A DNA stretch of 44,675 nucleotides from Ectothiorhodospiraceae bacterium (GCA_003565775.1 PXAT01000106.1:1-44675), one strand, 5' to 3'. Shown: positions 7,532 through 17,071, counted from the stretch's first letter. The notes: generated from the sequence alone by a model not told the origin. Program-made: numbers and translations.

Positions 7532-8536
7532 ATGAAACATGCCAGGAAAATGCTCCAGAACAGCAAGTTACCCAGGCATCACCGATTGTCCGTTGCCCCG
7601 ATGATGGACTGTACGGATCGCTTCGCGCGTTATTTGCTGCGCTTGATCTCGCGCCACGCTCTGCTCTACACGGAAATGGTGCCGGCGCCGGCGATCGCCC
7701 ATGGTAAGCATCTCCAGTTCCTGCGTTTTGACGAGAGCGAGCATCCGGTCGCCGTTCAGTTCGGGGGCAGTGACGAGGTCGAGCTGGCGCAATGCGCGCG
7801 CTGGGCCGAGCGCTACGGCTACGACGAGATCAACCTGAATATCGGATGCCCGAGCGACCGGGTCCGTTCGGGGCATTTCGGCGCCTGCCTGATGGCGGAG
7901 CCGGTCCGGGTCGCGAATCTGGTAACGGCCATGCAGAAGGCCAGCGACCTGCCGGTGACGGTGAAGACACGTATCGGTATTGATGACATGGATGACTATG
8001 CCGATCTGTACGGCTTCGTCGAACAGGTTGCCGAGGCAGGCTGTCACCACTTCATCATTCATGCGCGCAAGGCCTGGTTGCAGGGCCTGAGCCCGAAACA
8101 GAATCGGGATGTGCCACCGTTACGCTACGACAGCGTTTATCGCCTGAAGCAGGATTTCCCTCACCTGGAAGTAGTGATCAACGGGGGCATCCAGACCGTC
8201 GACGAGGCGCTTGAGCACCTGCGGTTTGTCGACGGCGTGATGCTCGGGCGGGTCGCCTATCACACACCCTGGGTTCTGGCCGACGTGGACCGCCGCATCT
8301 TCGGTGCGTCGACACCATTACCGGATCGGCTGACGGTTTACCGGCGATATCTTGCCTACGTGCAGCAGGAGTTGGGGGAAGGCACCGCACTTGCGGCCAT
8401 GAGCCGGCACGTCCTTGGTCTGTTTCAGGGTGTCCCGGGGGCGCGGCAGTTCCGCCGGCATATCAGCGAAAACGCCCATCGTCGCGGTGCCGGGGTGGCG
8501 GTGCTGGAGGATGCCGCTGCGGGCTTGCGCTGCTGA
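7532..8536 (+). CDS. dusA: tRNA-dihydrouridine synthase DusA
   Basis: A 334-residue FMN-dependent enzyme that reduces uridines 20 and 20a in the tRNA D-loop, using NADPH. Hallmarks: the N-terminal SVAPMMDCTDR segment, NLNIGCPSDRV with catalytic Cys106, GHFGACLM, and the C-terminal HISENAHR region. Length is normal for DusA. The ATG at 7532 has no clear ribosome binding site, and an ATG at 7550 is an alternative. The first 15 codons may have been altered by an integration event, because an integrase remnant lies just upstream. Confidence 0.93.
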   Translation: MKHARKMLQNSKLPRHHRLSVAPMMDCTDRFARYLLRLISRHALLYTEMVPAPAIAHGKHLQFLRFDESEHPVAVQFGGSDEVELAQCARWAERYGYDEINLNIGCPSDRVRSGHFGACLMAEPVRVANLVTAMQKASDLPVTVKTRIGIDDMDDYADLYGFVEQVAEAGCHHFIIHARKAWLQGLSPKQNRDVPPLRYDSVYRLKQDFPHLEVVINGGIQTVDEALEHLRFVDGVMLGRVAYHTPWVLADVDRRIFGASTPLPDRLTVYRRYLAYVQQELGEGTALAAMSRHVLGLFQGVPGARQFRRHISENAHRRGAGVAVLEDAAAGLRC

Positions 8537-8589
8537 CAGGCAAGGCGTGTTCCGTCCGGGGTGCAGCAACAGGTGCCGGCAGAATCGGG

Positions 8590-9438
8590 CTATTCGTGTC
8601 GCAGCCCGGGGCCGAGGTCGACATCGGCGCTGTCGGATATTCGCAGGCTCCGCCCGAGCCGGAAAAACCGCCTCGCGTTGGCCGCGGTGATCCCGCCGAG
8701 CAGATCCAGATCCTGGTCGCGATGCTCCGCAAGCGTCTCGAGCACGTAACCCAGATAGGCGGGCTCGTTGCGACCATTGCTGGGTCGTGGCTTCAGCGTC
8801 CGGGGCAACAGATAGGGTGCGTCGGTTTCGATCAGAAGACGGTTGTCAGGTATGTCCCTGGCAATGCGACGCAGTTCTTCACCTCGGCGCTCGTCGCAGA
8901 TCCAGCCGGTGATACCGATGTACAGGCCGAGATCGAGATAGTCGTGCAGAGCCTTTTGCGTGTCGGTGAAGCAGTGCACCACCGCGTCCACCAGCGAGTC
9001 GCGATGTTCCCGCAGGATCGGATAGAGCCGGTCATGGGCATCGCGCTGGTGGATGAAGACGGGCATCTGCAACCGTGCGGCCAGCAGGAGTTGTGCCTCG
9101 AATGCCTTTTCCTGAGCTGCGCGCGGGGAAAAATCGCGATTGAAGTCGAGGCCGGTTTCGCCAATGGCCACGACTTCTGGCTTGCCGGCCAGTGTTTCCA
9201 GCTCCTGCAGACCATCGGCGTCCAGAGTGTCGGCATGATGCGGATGCACGCCCGCGGTGCTCACGACCTGTCGCGGAAAGCGCGCGGCGATAGCGGCGGA
9301 CTGGCGACTTTCCTCGACCGTTGTTCCGGTAGCCACCAGGACATGCACGCTGGCGGCGGCAGCCTTTTCCAGCACCGCCTCCAGGTCCCTGGCAAACGCC
9401 CGGTTGCTGAGATTGACGCCGACGTCGATCAATTCCAC
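8590..9438 (-). CDS. tatD: TatD family DNase/hydrolase
   Basis: A 282-residue metal-dependent TIM-barrel hydrolase. E. coli TatD is a 3'-5' exonuclease. Features: IDVGVNLSN at the N-terminus as in E. coli TatD (rather than the DSHCHL of YcfH), STAGVHPH, AIGETGLDF, PVFIHQRDAH, VVHCFTD and IETDAPYL, together giving the metal ligands. The frame is open to 9609, but the homologous region begins at the GTG at 9438, with GAGG about nine bases upstream. It converges with dusA. Confidence 0.88.
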   Translation of the reverse strand: MELIDVGVNLSNRAFARDLEAVLEKAAAASVHVLVATGTTVEESRQSAAIAARFPRQVVSTAGVHPHHADTLDADGLQELETLAGKPEVVAIGETGLDFNRDFSPRAAQEKAFEAQLLLAARLQMPVFIHQRDAHDRLYPILREHRDSLVDAVVHCFTDTQKALHDYLDLGLYIGITGWICDERRGEELRRIARDIPDNRLLIETDAPYLLPRTLKPRPSNGRNEPAYLGYVLETLAEHRDQDLDLLGGITAANARRFFRLGRSLRISDSADVDLGPGLRHE

Positions 9439-9574
9439 GGTTGCAGCCTCAAAGGGTTCGGGGAACCGTGCATGATTCCCGGTAATGATGATGACCGGCA
9501 GGAGTATGCCCGCCCACGGGCTTGACGCACAATGTAGGGACGGAACTGGAGCAAACCGGAACAGGGAGCTTGTC

Positions 9575-11143
9575 ATGATTACGGTACCTGCCATGGACGC
9601 AGTGCCCATGGGCTGGGTCGGTAACTGGGTGGGGCGCTGGGCTCGCGTCGCCCCGGAGCGCCACGCGGTGTACGACGATGGCCGCGGTACCCGGTTTACC
9701 TATGCCGAACTTGATGCGCGGGCCAATGCCCTTGCGCACTGGCTGACCGGCGAGCGTGGCTTGCGGAAGGGTGATTGCATCGCGCTGATGCTGCACAACC
9801 GGATCGAGGCGCTGGATTTCTACCTCGCCTGCGGCAAGACCGGGATCATTCTCGCGCCGCTCAGTTATCGTCTGAAACCACGCGAGCTGAACGAGCTGCT
9901 GCACCGCATCCGCCCGCGTCTGCTGGTGAGTGAGGATGCCTTCGCCAATCTGGTGCAGGCGCTGGAACAACCGGCCTCGCTGGATTTCCATCTGACCATC
10001 GAGAATCATGGCGACGCCTACGACGCCGAATTCCTGCAGGTCGGCCGCGAACGGGAGGCCAACCAGCCGTTGGCGATGACCGACGTGTTTCTCTACATCC
10101 ATACCGGCGGGACGACGTCGACGCCGAAAGTCTGTGTTGTACCGTATCGGCAGATGATCTGGAATGCGCTCGACCTGATGGTGGCGGGCGGCGGAACGAT
10201 GAATGCCCGCGAACTGATCACGTTTCCGCTGTTCCACGTCGGCGGCTGGAACTCCGTTACTCCGATCCTGCACGGCGGGGGGCTGGCAGTCCTGATGCCG
10301 CAGTTCGACCCGGAGCGCCTGCTGGAACTGGTCGCACAGGAGCGGATTCGTCATTTCGGTGCCGTGGAGGCGATGCTCGGCGTGATTGCCGCGCACGCTT
10401 CCTTTGCCGGGGCGGAACTCGGCAGTCTCGAGGCCATCACCACCGCCGGAGCCCCCTGCGCGGCATCGGTCATGGCGCCGTTTGCGGAACGTGGTATCGC
10501 GGTAAGGCAGGCCTATGGCCTGACCGAGGCCGGCCCATCGAATTTCATTCATGCACCGCCGGAGGCGAGTGCGGACAGATTGCGACATCACAGTGACAGC
10601 ATCGGGACCGTCATGCCGCACGGGGATTACTGCATTGTCGATGCGGAAAGCCTCGCGCCCGTGCCGGTCGGACAGCCGGGCGTGCTTTGCATGCGCAGCC
10701 CCCATAATTTCGCCGGCTATCTCGGTGAACCCGAGCGAACCCGGGTCGCTCTGCTGGCCGATGGCTGGGTCTACAGCGGCGATCTCGCCGTCGAGGGTGA
10801 TGACGGTCTGGTGCGCATCCTCGGCCGCGTTGACAACATGTTCATCAGTGGCGGCGAGAACGTCTCCCCCGAGGAGATAGAACAGGTCATCGAGGCACTG
10901 CCGATCGTGCAGCAAGTGGCTGTGGTGGCGGCGCCGGACCAACGCTGGGGCCGGGTTCCGGCGGTCGCGGTCGTGCTGCAGGATGACGCGGATCCGGCTG
11001 CAGCCGAGGAGACCATCCTGGCGCATTGTCGCGAGCACCTCGCCGGATTCAAGATTCCGAAACGGATCCGGTTCATGCGGCAGTTACCGGTTACCGGGGC
11101 CGGCAAACTGGACCGGCGGACCCTGCAGGCGGAAATGGCATGA
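9575..11143 (+). CDS. AMP-binding acyl-CoA ligase (long-chain fatty acyl-CoA synthetase-like)
   Basis: A 522-residue adenylate-forming enzyme that would activate a carboxylic acid as acyl-AMP and load it on CoA. Motifs: a nucleotide-binding loop TGGTTSTPKV near residue 178, which departs from the usual TSGTTGxPKG at several positions; QAYGLTEAGP; GWVYSGDLA; GRVDNMFISGGENVSPEEIE; and a C-terminal lysine in TGAGKLDRR. The ATG at 9575 is preceded by AGGGAG; the upstream open frame is not needed. Its stop overlaps the thiD start (ATGA). Substrate unknown. The altered loop keeps the lysine, so activity is still likely. Confidence 0.87.
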   Translation: MITVPAMDAVPMGWVGNWVGRWARVAPERHAVYDDGRGTRFTYAELDARANALAHWLTGERGLRKGDCIALMLHNRIEALDFYLACGKTGIILAPLSYRLKPRELNELLHRIRPRLLVSEDAFANLVQALEQPASLDFHLTIENHGDAYDAEFLQVGREREANQPLAMTDVFLYIHTGGTTSTPKVCVVPYRQMIWNALDLMVAGGGTMNARELITFPLFHVGGWNSVTPILHGGGLAVLMPQFDPERLLELVAQERIRHFGAVEAMLGVIAAHASFAGAELGSLEAITTAGAPCAASVMAPFAERGIAVRQAYGLTEAGPSNFIHAPPEASADRLRHHSDSIGTVMPHGDYCIVDAESLAPVPVGQPGVLCMRSPHNFAGYLGEPERTRVALLADGWVYSGDLAVEGDDGLVRILGRVDNMFISGGENVSPEEIEQVIEALPIVQQVAVVAAPDQRWGRVPAVAVVLQDDADPAAAEETILAHCREHLAGFKIPKRIRFMRQLPVTGAGKLDRRTLQAEMA

Positions 11144-11967
11144 CGGATCGGATTCGACGCGGCCGAGTCCTGGTCATCGCCGGCTCGGATTCCGGGGGCG
11201 GCGCCGGCATTCAGGCGGACACCAAGGCCATCACCTGCATGGGCGGTTATGCCGCAACGGCCATTACGGCACTGACCGCACAAAACACGCTGGGCGTGCA
11301 TGGCGTGCATCCGGTGCCGGTCGACTTTCTCCGTCTCCAGATCAGGACCGTGCTCGAGGACATCGGCGCCGACAGCCTGAAGACCGGCATGTTGCATGAT
11401 GCGCCGACGGTGGAGGGGGTTGCCGATGAACTGCAGGCCTGGACTGTGGACCGGCCACTGGTCGTTGACCCGGTTATGGTGGCGCAAAGCGGCGCGCGGC
11501 TCCTGGACAGTGGTGCGGTCGATGCACTCTGGCACTCGCTGATTCCCCAGGCCAGGCTGCTGACGCCCAATCTGCCCGAGGCGTCGACGCTACTCGGGAC
11601 GCCGGTGACAACTGCGGACGAGATGCCGGCTGCAGCGCAGCGCCTGGCGGAACGGGCCGGCGCAGCCGTCCTGCTCAAGGGCGGCCATCTTCCGGGGAAC
11701 GCCCTGGTCGATGTGCTGGTTCATGCAGGACGGATGCGGATGTTCGAGCATACCCGTTTGCCGACCCGGCATACCCATGGGTCGGGCTGCACGCTGGCCT
11801 CGGCGATTGCCGCCGGTCTGGCACGTGGCGAGGACATGGAGACTGCCGTGATCCTGGGCCGGGAATACCTGCTCGAGGCGATCCGGACCAGTTGGCCGCT
11901 GGGGCAGGGAGAAGGCCCCGTCAATCATGGATGGACCGTGACCTCGCCGGCTGACTCCAGCGTATGA
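11140..11967 (+). CDS. thiD: hydroxymethylpyrimidine/phosphomethylpyrimidine kinase ThiD
   Basis: A 275-residue ribokinase-fold enzyme that phosphorylates HMP and HMP-phosphate in thiamine synthesis. GSDSGGGAGIQADTKAI at the N-terminus is the ThiD signature, VVDPVMV and LTPNLPEA follow, and HTHGSGCTLASAI is the C-terminal anion-hole/catalytic motif. The start overlaps the acyl-CoA ligase stop in ATGA, so the two genes are cotranscribed and probably coupled. There is no TPP riboswitch and no other thi gene nearby. Pairing with an acyl-CoA ligase is unusual. Confidence 0.92.
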   Translation: MTDRIRRGRVLVIAGSDSGGGAGIQADTKAITCMGGYAATAITALTAQNTLGVHGVHPVPVDFLRLQIRTVLEDIGADSLKTGMLHDAPTVEGVADELQAWTVDRPLVVDPVMVAQSGARLLDSGAVDALWHSLIPQARLLTPNLPEASTLLGTPVTTADEMPAAAQRLAERAGAAVLLKGGHLPGNALVDVLVHAGRMRMFEHTRLPTRHTHGSGCTLASAIAAGLARGEDMETAVILGREYLLEAIRTSWPLGQGEGPVNHGWTVTSPADSSV

Positions 11968-11985
11968 CCGGCTGATACGGCCGGC

Positions 11986-13248
11986 TCAGCCTTCTGACGA
12001 AGTGGTTTCGGGGGCGGCAGACAGGCGCGGATAGCGCCGCTCGACGTATTTTTCGATGACGATCTTGAAATCCCCGGCGAGATTGTCGCCCTTCAGGGTT
12101 ACGGTCTTTTCCCCGTCCTCGTACACCGGCGCCACCGGATGCTCGCCGGTCCCGGGCAGACTGATACCGATATTGGCATGCTTGCTTTCGCCGGGTCCGT
12201 TGACCACGCAGCCCATTACCGCAAGGCTCATGTCCTCGACGCCATGATAGGTCTGCCGCCAGACCGGCATGCGGTCGCGGACAAATTGCTGGATGTCACC
12301 GGCCAGCTCCTGAAACAGGGTGCTGGTGGTGCGGCCGCAGCCCGGACAGGCGGCAACCAGGGGCGTGAAGGCGCGCAGGCCCATGGTCTGAAGGAGTTCC
12401 TGCGCCACTACGACCTCCTGCGTCCGGGGGGCTCCGGGTTCGGGGGTCAGGCTGATACGAATCGTGTCACCGATGCCCTGTTGCAACAGGATGCCAACGG
12501 CAGCGGAGGAGGCGACGATGCCCTTCGAGCCCATGCCCGCCTCGGTCAGTCCCAGATGCAAGGGGTAATCGCAGCGGGCGGCCAGGTCGGCGTAGATGCG
12601 GATCAGATCCTGGACCCCGCTCATCTTGCAGGACAGCACGATCCGGTCATGCCCCAGACCCAGCTCCTCGGCGCGCGCGGCACTGTCCAGCGCCGAGGTG
12701 ATCAGCGCCTCCATCATCACGTCGCGCGCCTCGAGCGGCTGCGCCAGACCGGCGTTGGCGTCCATCATGCGCGCCAGCAGATCCTGGTCGAGGCTGCCCC
12801 AGTTGACGCCGATGCGCACTGGCTTGTCGCAGTCGATGGCGGTCCGGATCATGTCCGCGAACTGCTCGTCGCGCCGCGATCCGCGGCCCACATTGCCGGG
12901 GTTGATACGGAACTTGTCCAGGGCGGCCGCGCACCCCGGATATTTCGCCAGCAGCTTGTGTCCGTTGAAGTGGAAATCACCCACCAGCGGGACGCGCAAA
13001 CCCATGTCGTCGAGCCGTTGCCTGATGGCCGGGACAGCGGCGGCGGCTTCCTCGCGATCAACGGTGATGCGGACGATTTCGGAGCCGGCGCGCGCCAGTT
13101 CGGCCACCTGAATCGCGGTACCGACCTCGTCGGCGGTGTCGGTATTGGTCATGGACTGGACGACGATCGGGTGCTCGCTGCCCACCAGCACACCGCCGAC
13201 ATTCACGGCGACACTGCGGCGGCGCGGTGCTGAACCTGTCTGCATCAT
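11986..13248 (-). CDS. ispG: 4-hydroxy-3-methylbut-2-enyl diphosphate synthase IspG
   Basis: A 420-residue iron-sulfur enzyme of the MEP isoprenoid pathway; it converts MEcPP to HMBPP. Typical features: [36 protein letters not shown], and the C-terminal [4Fe-4S] ligands in ACPGCGRT and [11 protein letters not shown]. Length is that of the bacterial two-domain form. Two ATG codons are adjacent; AGGA lies about seven bases upstream. It converges with thiD and diverges from a TPR lipoprotein gene. In many gammaproteobacteria ispG lies next to pilF-type TPR genes, and this order may be a variant of that. Confidence 0.95.
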   Translation of the reverse strand: MMQTGSAPRRRSVAVNVGGVLVGSEHPIVVQSMTNTDTADEVGTAIQVAELARAGSEIVRITVDREEAAAAVPAIRQRLDDMGLRVPLVGDFHFNGHKLLAKYPGCAAALDKFRINPGNVGRGSRRDEQFADMIRTAIDCDKPVRIGVNWGSLDQDLLARMMDANAGLAQPLEARDVMMEALITSALDSAARAEELGLGHDRIVLSCKMSGVQDLIRIYADLAARCDYPLHLGLTEAGMGSKGIVASSAAVGILLQQGIGDTIRISLTPEPGAPRTQEVVVAQELLQTMGLRAFTPLVAACPGCGRTTSTLFQELAGDIQQFVRDRMPVWRQTYHGVEDMSLAVMGCVVNGPGESKHANIGISLPGTGEHPVAPVYEDGEKTVTLKGDNLAGDFKIVIEKYVERRYPRLSAAPETTSSEG

Positions 13249-13358
13249 GCTGAATCCTGTGAAATCCTGCGATCAGATCGTGCACGGCATGGATGCCGTG
13301 GACCCGTATGATACAGAGGCCTCGATACCGACACCATGAGCCACGATGGAGCCAGGAG

Positions 13359-13841
13359 ATGCGTGTTACCGCTTTGATCATGATGCTGTTTTTCCTGGGC
13401 GGGTGTGCCGGCCTCCCGGCCATGCAGTCGGATTCCCGCAACCAGCTGCTGCGTCTCGAGGCCCAGGCCATGCATGCCTATCATGGCGACGAGCCGGAGC
13501 AGGCCGAACAGCTCTACCGGCAGATGGTGGAGCTGGATCCGGCGCGGACGCAGGCCTGGTTCCGACTCGGCAATCTGGCGGCGCAACGGGGTGATCTGGA
13601 TGCGGCGCTCGACGCCTTCGACAGGACGCTGGCGCTGGAACCGGAGCATCATCGGGCACAGCACAACCGGGCGTTGGCACAAATGCGTCAGGGGGCCGAA
13701 TCGCTGGTTAGGGCACGGCAGAAACTTGAGGCCGAGGGGGCTGACAACGTCTATCAGGCAGATCGTTTTCTCGCCGGCCTGCTGGTCGGTCTCGTGGAGA
13801 CAGTGGAGCTCGCCATCGACTGCGAGGATCCGCTCGACTGA
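13359..13841 (+). CDS. TPR-containing lipoprotein
   Basis: A 160-residue protein with a short lipoprotein signal peptide (MMLFFLGGCAG, acylated Cys16) and two to three TPR-like helical pairs (AEQLYRQMVELDPARTQAWF, then GDLDAALDAFDRTLALEP). TPR lipoproteins usually act as scaffolds in envelope complexes. PilF/PilW, which assembles the type IV pilus secretin, is a larger relative found near ispG elsewhere; this one is shorter, so I do not assign it. The start at 13359 gives the signal peptide and has GGAG seven bases upstream. Confidence 0.78.
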   Translation: MRVTALIMMLFFLGGCAGLPAMQSDSRNQLLRLEAQAMHAYHGDEPEQAEQLYRQMVELDPARTQAWFRLGNLAAQRGDLDAALDAFDRTLALEPEHHRAQHNRALAQMRQGAESLVRARQKLEAEGADNVYQADRFLAGLLVGLVETVELAIDCEDPLD

Positions 13842-13845
13842 CGCG

Positions 13846-14442
13846 CTAATCCGGCGAGAGCCCGCCCCGGATGAAGGCCAGTGCCGTTTCGATCACATCG
13901 TCCGGCGGCAGGCGGCCCTCCCAGACCGAGTACCGCAGACCGAGGAAGTTGGCGATGCCCATCAGGGCCCAGGCCTGGGCAGCACTGGAGCCGGCACGGA
14001 TCTCTCCTGCCTGCTGAGCCTGCTGCAGCTTCGCGGTGTAGGCCTGGGCAAGGCGCAGGTAGTAATCGCGATAGATGGCCTCGTCGATGAACTGCGATTC
14101 CAGCACCACGCGGTAGAGATTCTTGTTGCGGACGGCAAACTCGAGGAAGGCCAGCAGACCCTGGCGTTCAATCTCGATTCTGTCGGTCAATCCGTCGATC
14201 GCATCGTTCAGGGAAGCTCGCAGCGTCCGGCCGATGTTCTCCACCAGCTCACGCAGGATTTCCTCCTTCGAGCTGTAGTAGATGTAAAACGTGCCCTGGG
14301 CCACGCCGGCTCGCCGGGTGATGCTGCTGACCGAGGCGGTATGGAAACCCGATTCGCCGATCTCGCGTTCGGCGGCGTCGAGGAGTTTGCAACGGGTGCG
14401 TTCGCCGCGAGCGGTCACGGGCTTGCGCGGCTGATGGTTCAA
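13846..14442 (-). CDS. TetR/AcrR family transcriptional regulator
   Basis: A 198-residue repressor-type protein. The N-terminal helix-turn-helix is clear at about residues 17-62 (LLDAAEREIGESGFHTASVS, then GVAQGTFYIYYSSKEEIL). The rest is the helical ligand and dimer domain. The start is a TTG at 14442 with no obvious ribosome binding site; a GTG at codon 9 is an alternative. It faces mazG across a 224-bp gap and converges with the TPR gene. The target and ligand are unknown. Confidence 0.85.
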   Translation of the reverse strand: MNHQPRKPVTARGERTRCKLLDAAEREIGESGFHTASVSSITRRAGVAQGTFYIYYSSKEEILRELVENIGRTLRASLNDAIDGLTDRIEIERQGLLAFLEFAVRNKNLYRVVLESQFIDEAIYRDYYLRLAQAYTAKLQQAQQAGEIRAGSSAAQAWALMGIANFLGLRYSVWEGRLPPDDVIETALAFIRGGLSPD

Positions 14443-14666
14443 GCGGGGGTGCCTGAGTCGCCCGGAAACGCGGTGCCCGGGTCGTTAATCTGAGCATGTT
14501 TCATGTCTTCGACGTTAGGGAAGGCGCCCGGGGCTGTCAACAGTCACCCAGACGGAAAATGCTGCACTTCGGAAAGCCTGCCCGGGGTTTCCAATCCCCG
14601 GCCCGCGGTGCAATGATTCAGCGCGACAGATGAAACTGGTTCTGGCGATTCACGGAGGCCGGGTCA

Positions 14667-15464
14667 TTGCGGAGTATCGAGGAATTGCTCGCCATCATGC
14701 GTCGGCTACGGGATCCGCAAAGCGGCTGTCCCTGGGACGTGCAACAGACCTTCCGCAGCATTGCGCCCTATACGCTGGAAGAGGCCTATGAGGTGGTGGA
14801 CGCCATCGAACGGGACGATCTGCCCGGACTCCGTGATGAACTGGGAGATCTGCTGTTGCAGGTCGTTTTCCACGCACGGATCGCGGAGGAGGCCGGTCAC
14901 TTCGACTTTGACGACGTGGCCTCCGGCATCAGTGACAAGATGCGTCGCCGACACCCGCATGTTTTCGGTGACGAGGCGGTGACCGATGCTGCCGAGCAAA
15001 CGCGCCGCTGGGAGGCGATCAAGGCCGAGGAACGACGGCAGCAGGGGCGGGCCGGCGATACCTCGGCTCTGGCCGGGGTCAGTCCGGCCTTGCCGGGACT
15101 GCAGCGTGCGGTCAAGCTGACCCGCCGGGCGTCCCGGGTGGCTTTCGACTGGCCCGATGCCGAGGGCGTGTTTGCCAAGATCGCCGAAGAGCTGGATGAA
15201 GTGCGGGTGGAATATCGCGAGCAGGGTGGTCGCGAGCGACTCGAGGATGAACTGGGTGATCTCCTGTTCGCAACGGCGAATCTGGCGCGTCACCTGGACC
15301 TGGATCCGGAGGCGGCTCTACGTCGCGCCAATCGGAAATTCGAGACGCGTTTCCGTTCAATGGAGCAGGCGCTGGCCGCAGAGGGCGAGCGACTGGATAG
15401 CGTGAATTTCGAGCAGAGGGAGCAGGCATGGGAACGCGCGAAGGACAGGGAAAAATCGCAGTGA
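14667..15464 (+). CDS. mazG: nucleoside triphosphate pyrophosphohydrolase MazG
   Basis: A 265-residue enzyme that hydrolyses all canonical NTPs and dNTPs to NMP and PPi, sanitising the nucleotide pool and tuning the stringent response. It has two tandem MazG domains, each with the metal-binding helices EEAYEV...DELGDLL in the first and EELDEVRVE...DELGDLLFA in the second, plus the conserved CPWDVQQT segment. The start is a TTG with GGAGG eight bases upstream. It overlaps the next gene by one base (TGATG). Confidence 0.94.
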   Translation: MRSIEELLAIMRRLRDPQSGCPWDVQQTFRSIAPYTLEEAYEVVDAIERDDLPGLRDELGDLLLQVVFHARIAEEAGHFDFDDVASGISDKMRRRHPHVFGDEAVTDAAEQTRRWEAIKAEERRQQGRAGDTSALAGVSPALPGLQRAVKLTRRASRVAFDWPDAEGVFAKIAEELDEVRVEYREQGGRERLEDELGDLLFATANLARHLDLDPEAALRRANRKFETRFRSMEQALAAEGERLDSVNFEQREQAWERAKDREKSQ

Positions 15465-16054
15465 TGCGACGGGCACTGGCGATCTGTTGTGGCCTGCTGC
15501 TGGCGACGTCGGTTGCGGCGATGGACGATTTTGACGACCTCGAAGAGATGGAGGCCGGGCAAGCCGATGTCGATTCCGATGGCAGCGCGCGGGGCTATTA
15601 CCTGTTCGCAGGCGCCGGCGCCCAGTCCTTCGAAGGGTGGGGCAGCGGGACCCTGGGCACCCTGATACTCGGCCGAAAATTCAATTACACGCCGGTGGAC
15701 AGTCCGCGTTCCAGTATCGCGCTGGAACTGGAACTGTCGCAAAGCATCGATTCGGTGACCCGTCGACGCCAGGGAGAGACCCGGGAACGAGACGTGACCA
15801 CGGTCGGTGGCTGGCTGGCGCTGAATACCTATGTTACGGATCACCTGTTCCATCGGGTCCGGTTCGGCGCCCTGTACCGCTACATGGATCGTGACCCGGG
15901 CAGCAGCGAACACCAGGCACGGATCGGCTTCTCGGTCGGTCTCGGTGTGGCGCTGGGTGCGACCGTGGAAGCGGTCGCGGATGCGACACTGCATTACATG
16001 GGTACCGAGGATCTGCTCTACGGAGCCGTCGGTGGTCTGCGCGTCAATTTCTGA
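15464..16054 (+). CDS. outer-membrane beta-barrel protein, probable
   Basis: A 196-residue exported protein. It has a signal peptide (ALAICCGLLLATSVAAM), a short acidic linker, and then alternating hydrophobic/polar strands (GYYLFAGAGAQ, SIALELELSQS, HRVRFGALYRYM) ending in a C-terminal phenylalanine, the outer-membrane insertion signal. This is the pattern of small eight-stranded barrels. It is coupled to mazG by a TGATG overlap and followed after eight bases by a lipoprotein hydrolase. Function unknown. Confidence 0.75.
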   Translation: MRRALAICCGLLLATSVAAMDDFDDLEEMEAGQADVDSDGSARGYYLFAGAGAQSFEGWGSGTLGTLILGRKFNYTPVDSPRSSIALELELSQSIDSVTRRRQGETRERDVTTVGGWLALNTYVTDHLFHRVRFGALYRYMDRDPGSSEHQARIGFSVGLGVALGATVEAVADATLHYMGTEDLLYGAVGGLRVNF

Positions 16055-16062
16055 CGACTGCG

Positions 16063-17046
16063 GTGAACGGATCTTCTCGTTTGCCCGGCCTGCTGTCCTC
16101 ACTGCTGCTACCTCTGGCGCTGTCCGCCTGTGTGCCTGCCATGCAACCGCTTGCTGAGCGTCAGGTGGCACCGGCTCTTCAGGAACGCTACGTCGTCATG
16201 CAGGACAGGGTCCGTTTGCCCCTGACTTACTGGACCGCCAGCGGCGACCCTGATGCCGTGATCCTCTGGCTGCACAGTTTCGGCGATTTCCGCGCGGCCG
16301 GCGATCTCGCAGGTCCCGAACTGGCACGGCGGGGCTTTTCGGTTTATGCCTATGATCAGCGAGGCTTCGGCGAAACGCCGGATGCAGGGCTCTGGCCCGG
16401 ACGGGATGCGCTGGTCGATGATCTCGTGACGGTCAGTCGTCTGCTGCAGGAACGTTACCCGGACAGGCCGCTTTACCTGCTGGGCGAGAGCATGGGCGGC
16501 TCAATCGCTCTGGTTGCCGATGCGCGCGGTCGTTTGCCGCACATCCGGGGGCTGATCCTTGCGGGTCCGGGTGTGCGGGAGGATATCCGCTGGCGGCGCA
16601 GTTGGGATGCGCTGTTATGGACCGGCTCCCGGATCGTTCCCGGGCTGAGCTATCCCATCGACCGCACTGATGCCGGACACCTGAATGCCGACGCGGCCCG
16701 GCGCCTGCGGTCCGATGCCCGCGTTTTTCAGCGCGTGCGAGTTGACACCTATGCCGGCCTGATTCGGCTGACCGACGAGGCGTCGGATCACGCCGACCGC
16801 CTGACACGGCCGAGCCTGATTCTCTATGGTCGGGATGACGGCATGGTTGCCGAGGCGTCGATTCGCGCGCTGGCCCGGCGTCATCCCGGCGACCGCACCG
16901 TCCTGATGCAGCAGGACGGTCCGCATCTCCTGATGCAGGCCAGGGAACAGACCAGGGCTGTGGCGCTGATCGATCACTGGATTCGTCATGGTGACGCGCC
17001 GAACGCCCCGCTCGGCGGCGGCTGGAAGCGAGCGGACGGGGGCTGA
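16063..17046 (+). CDS. alpha/beta hydrolase lipoprotein (monoacylglycerol-lipase-like)
   Basis: A 327-residue serine hydrolase with a lipoprotein signal peptide (lipobox LSAC, Cys23). The catalytic Ser143 lies in GESMGG. The acid probably lies in LYGRDDGMV and the histidine in DGPHLLM. The fold resembles the Hydrolase_4/serine aminopeptidase (monoacylglycerol lipase) family, so an ester of an envelope lipid is a possible substrate. The start is a GTG eight bases after the beta-barrel gene's stop, so mazG, the barrel and the hydrolase probably form one operon. Confidence 0.82.
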   Translation: MNGSSRLPGLLSSLLLPLALSACVPAMQPLAERQVAPALQERYVVMQDRVRLPLTYWTASGDPDAVILWLHSFGDFRAAGDLAGPELARRGFSVYAYDQRGFGETPDAGLWPGRDALVDDLVTVSRLLQERYPDRPLYLLGESMGGSIALVADARGRLPHIRGLILAGPGVREDIRWRRSWDALLWTGSRIVPGLSYPIDRTDAGHLNADAARRLRSDARVFQRVRVDTYAGLIRLTDEASDHADRLTRPSLILYGRDDGMVAEASIRALARRHPGDRTVLMQQDGPHLLMQAREQTRAVALIDHWIRHGDAPNAPLGGGWKRADGG

Positions 17047-17071
17047 TCCCTGCGCGTGTCGCAGAGTCTCC

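Noticed and set aside
11100-11140. TPP riboswitch before thiD
   Set aside because: thiD overlaps the preceding gene, leaving no leader.
11968-11985. terminator between thiD and ispG
   Set aside because: Inverted GGCTGA/TCAGCC is only six bases and lacks a T-run.
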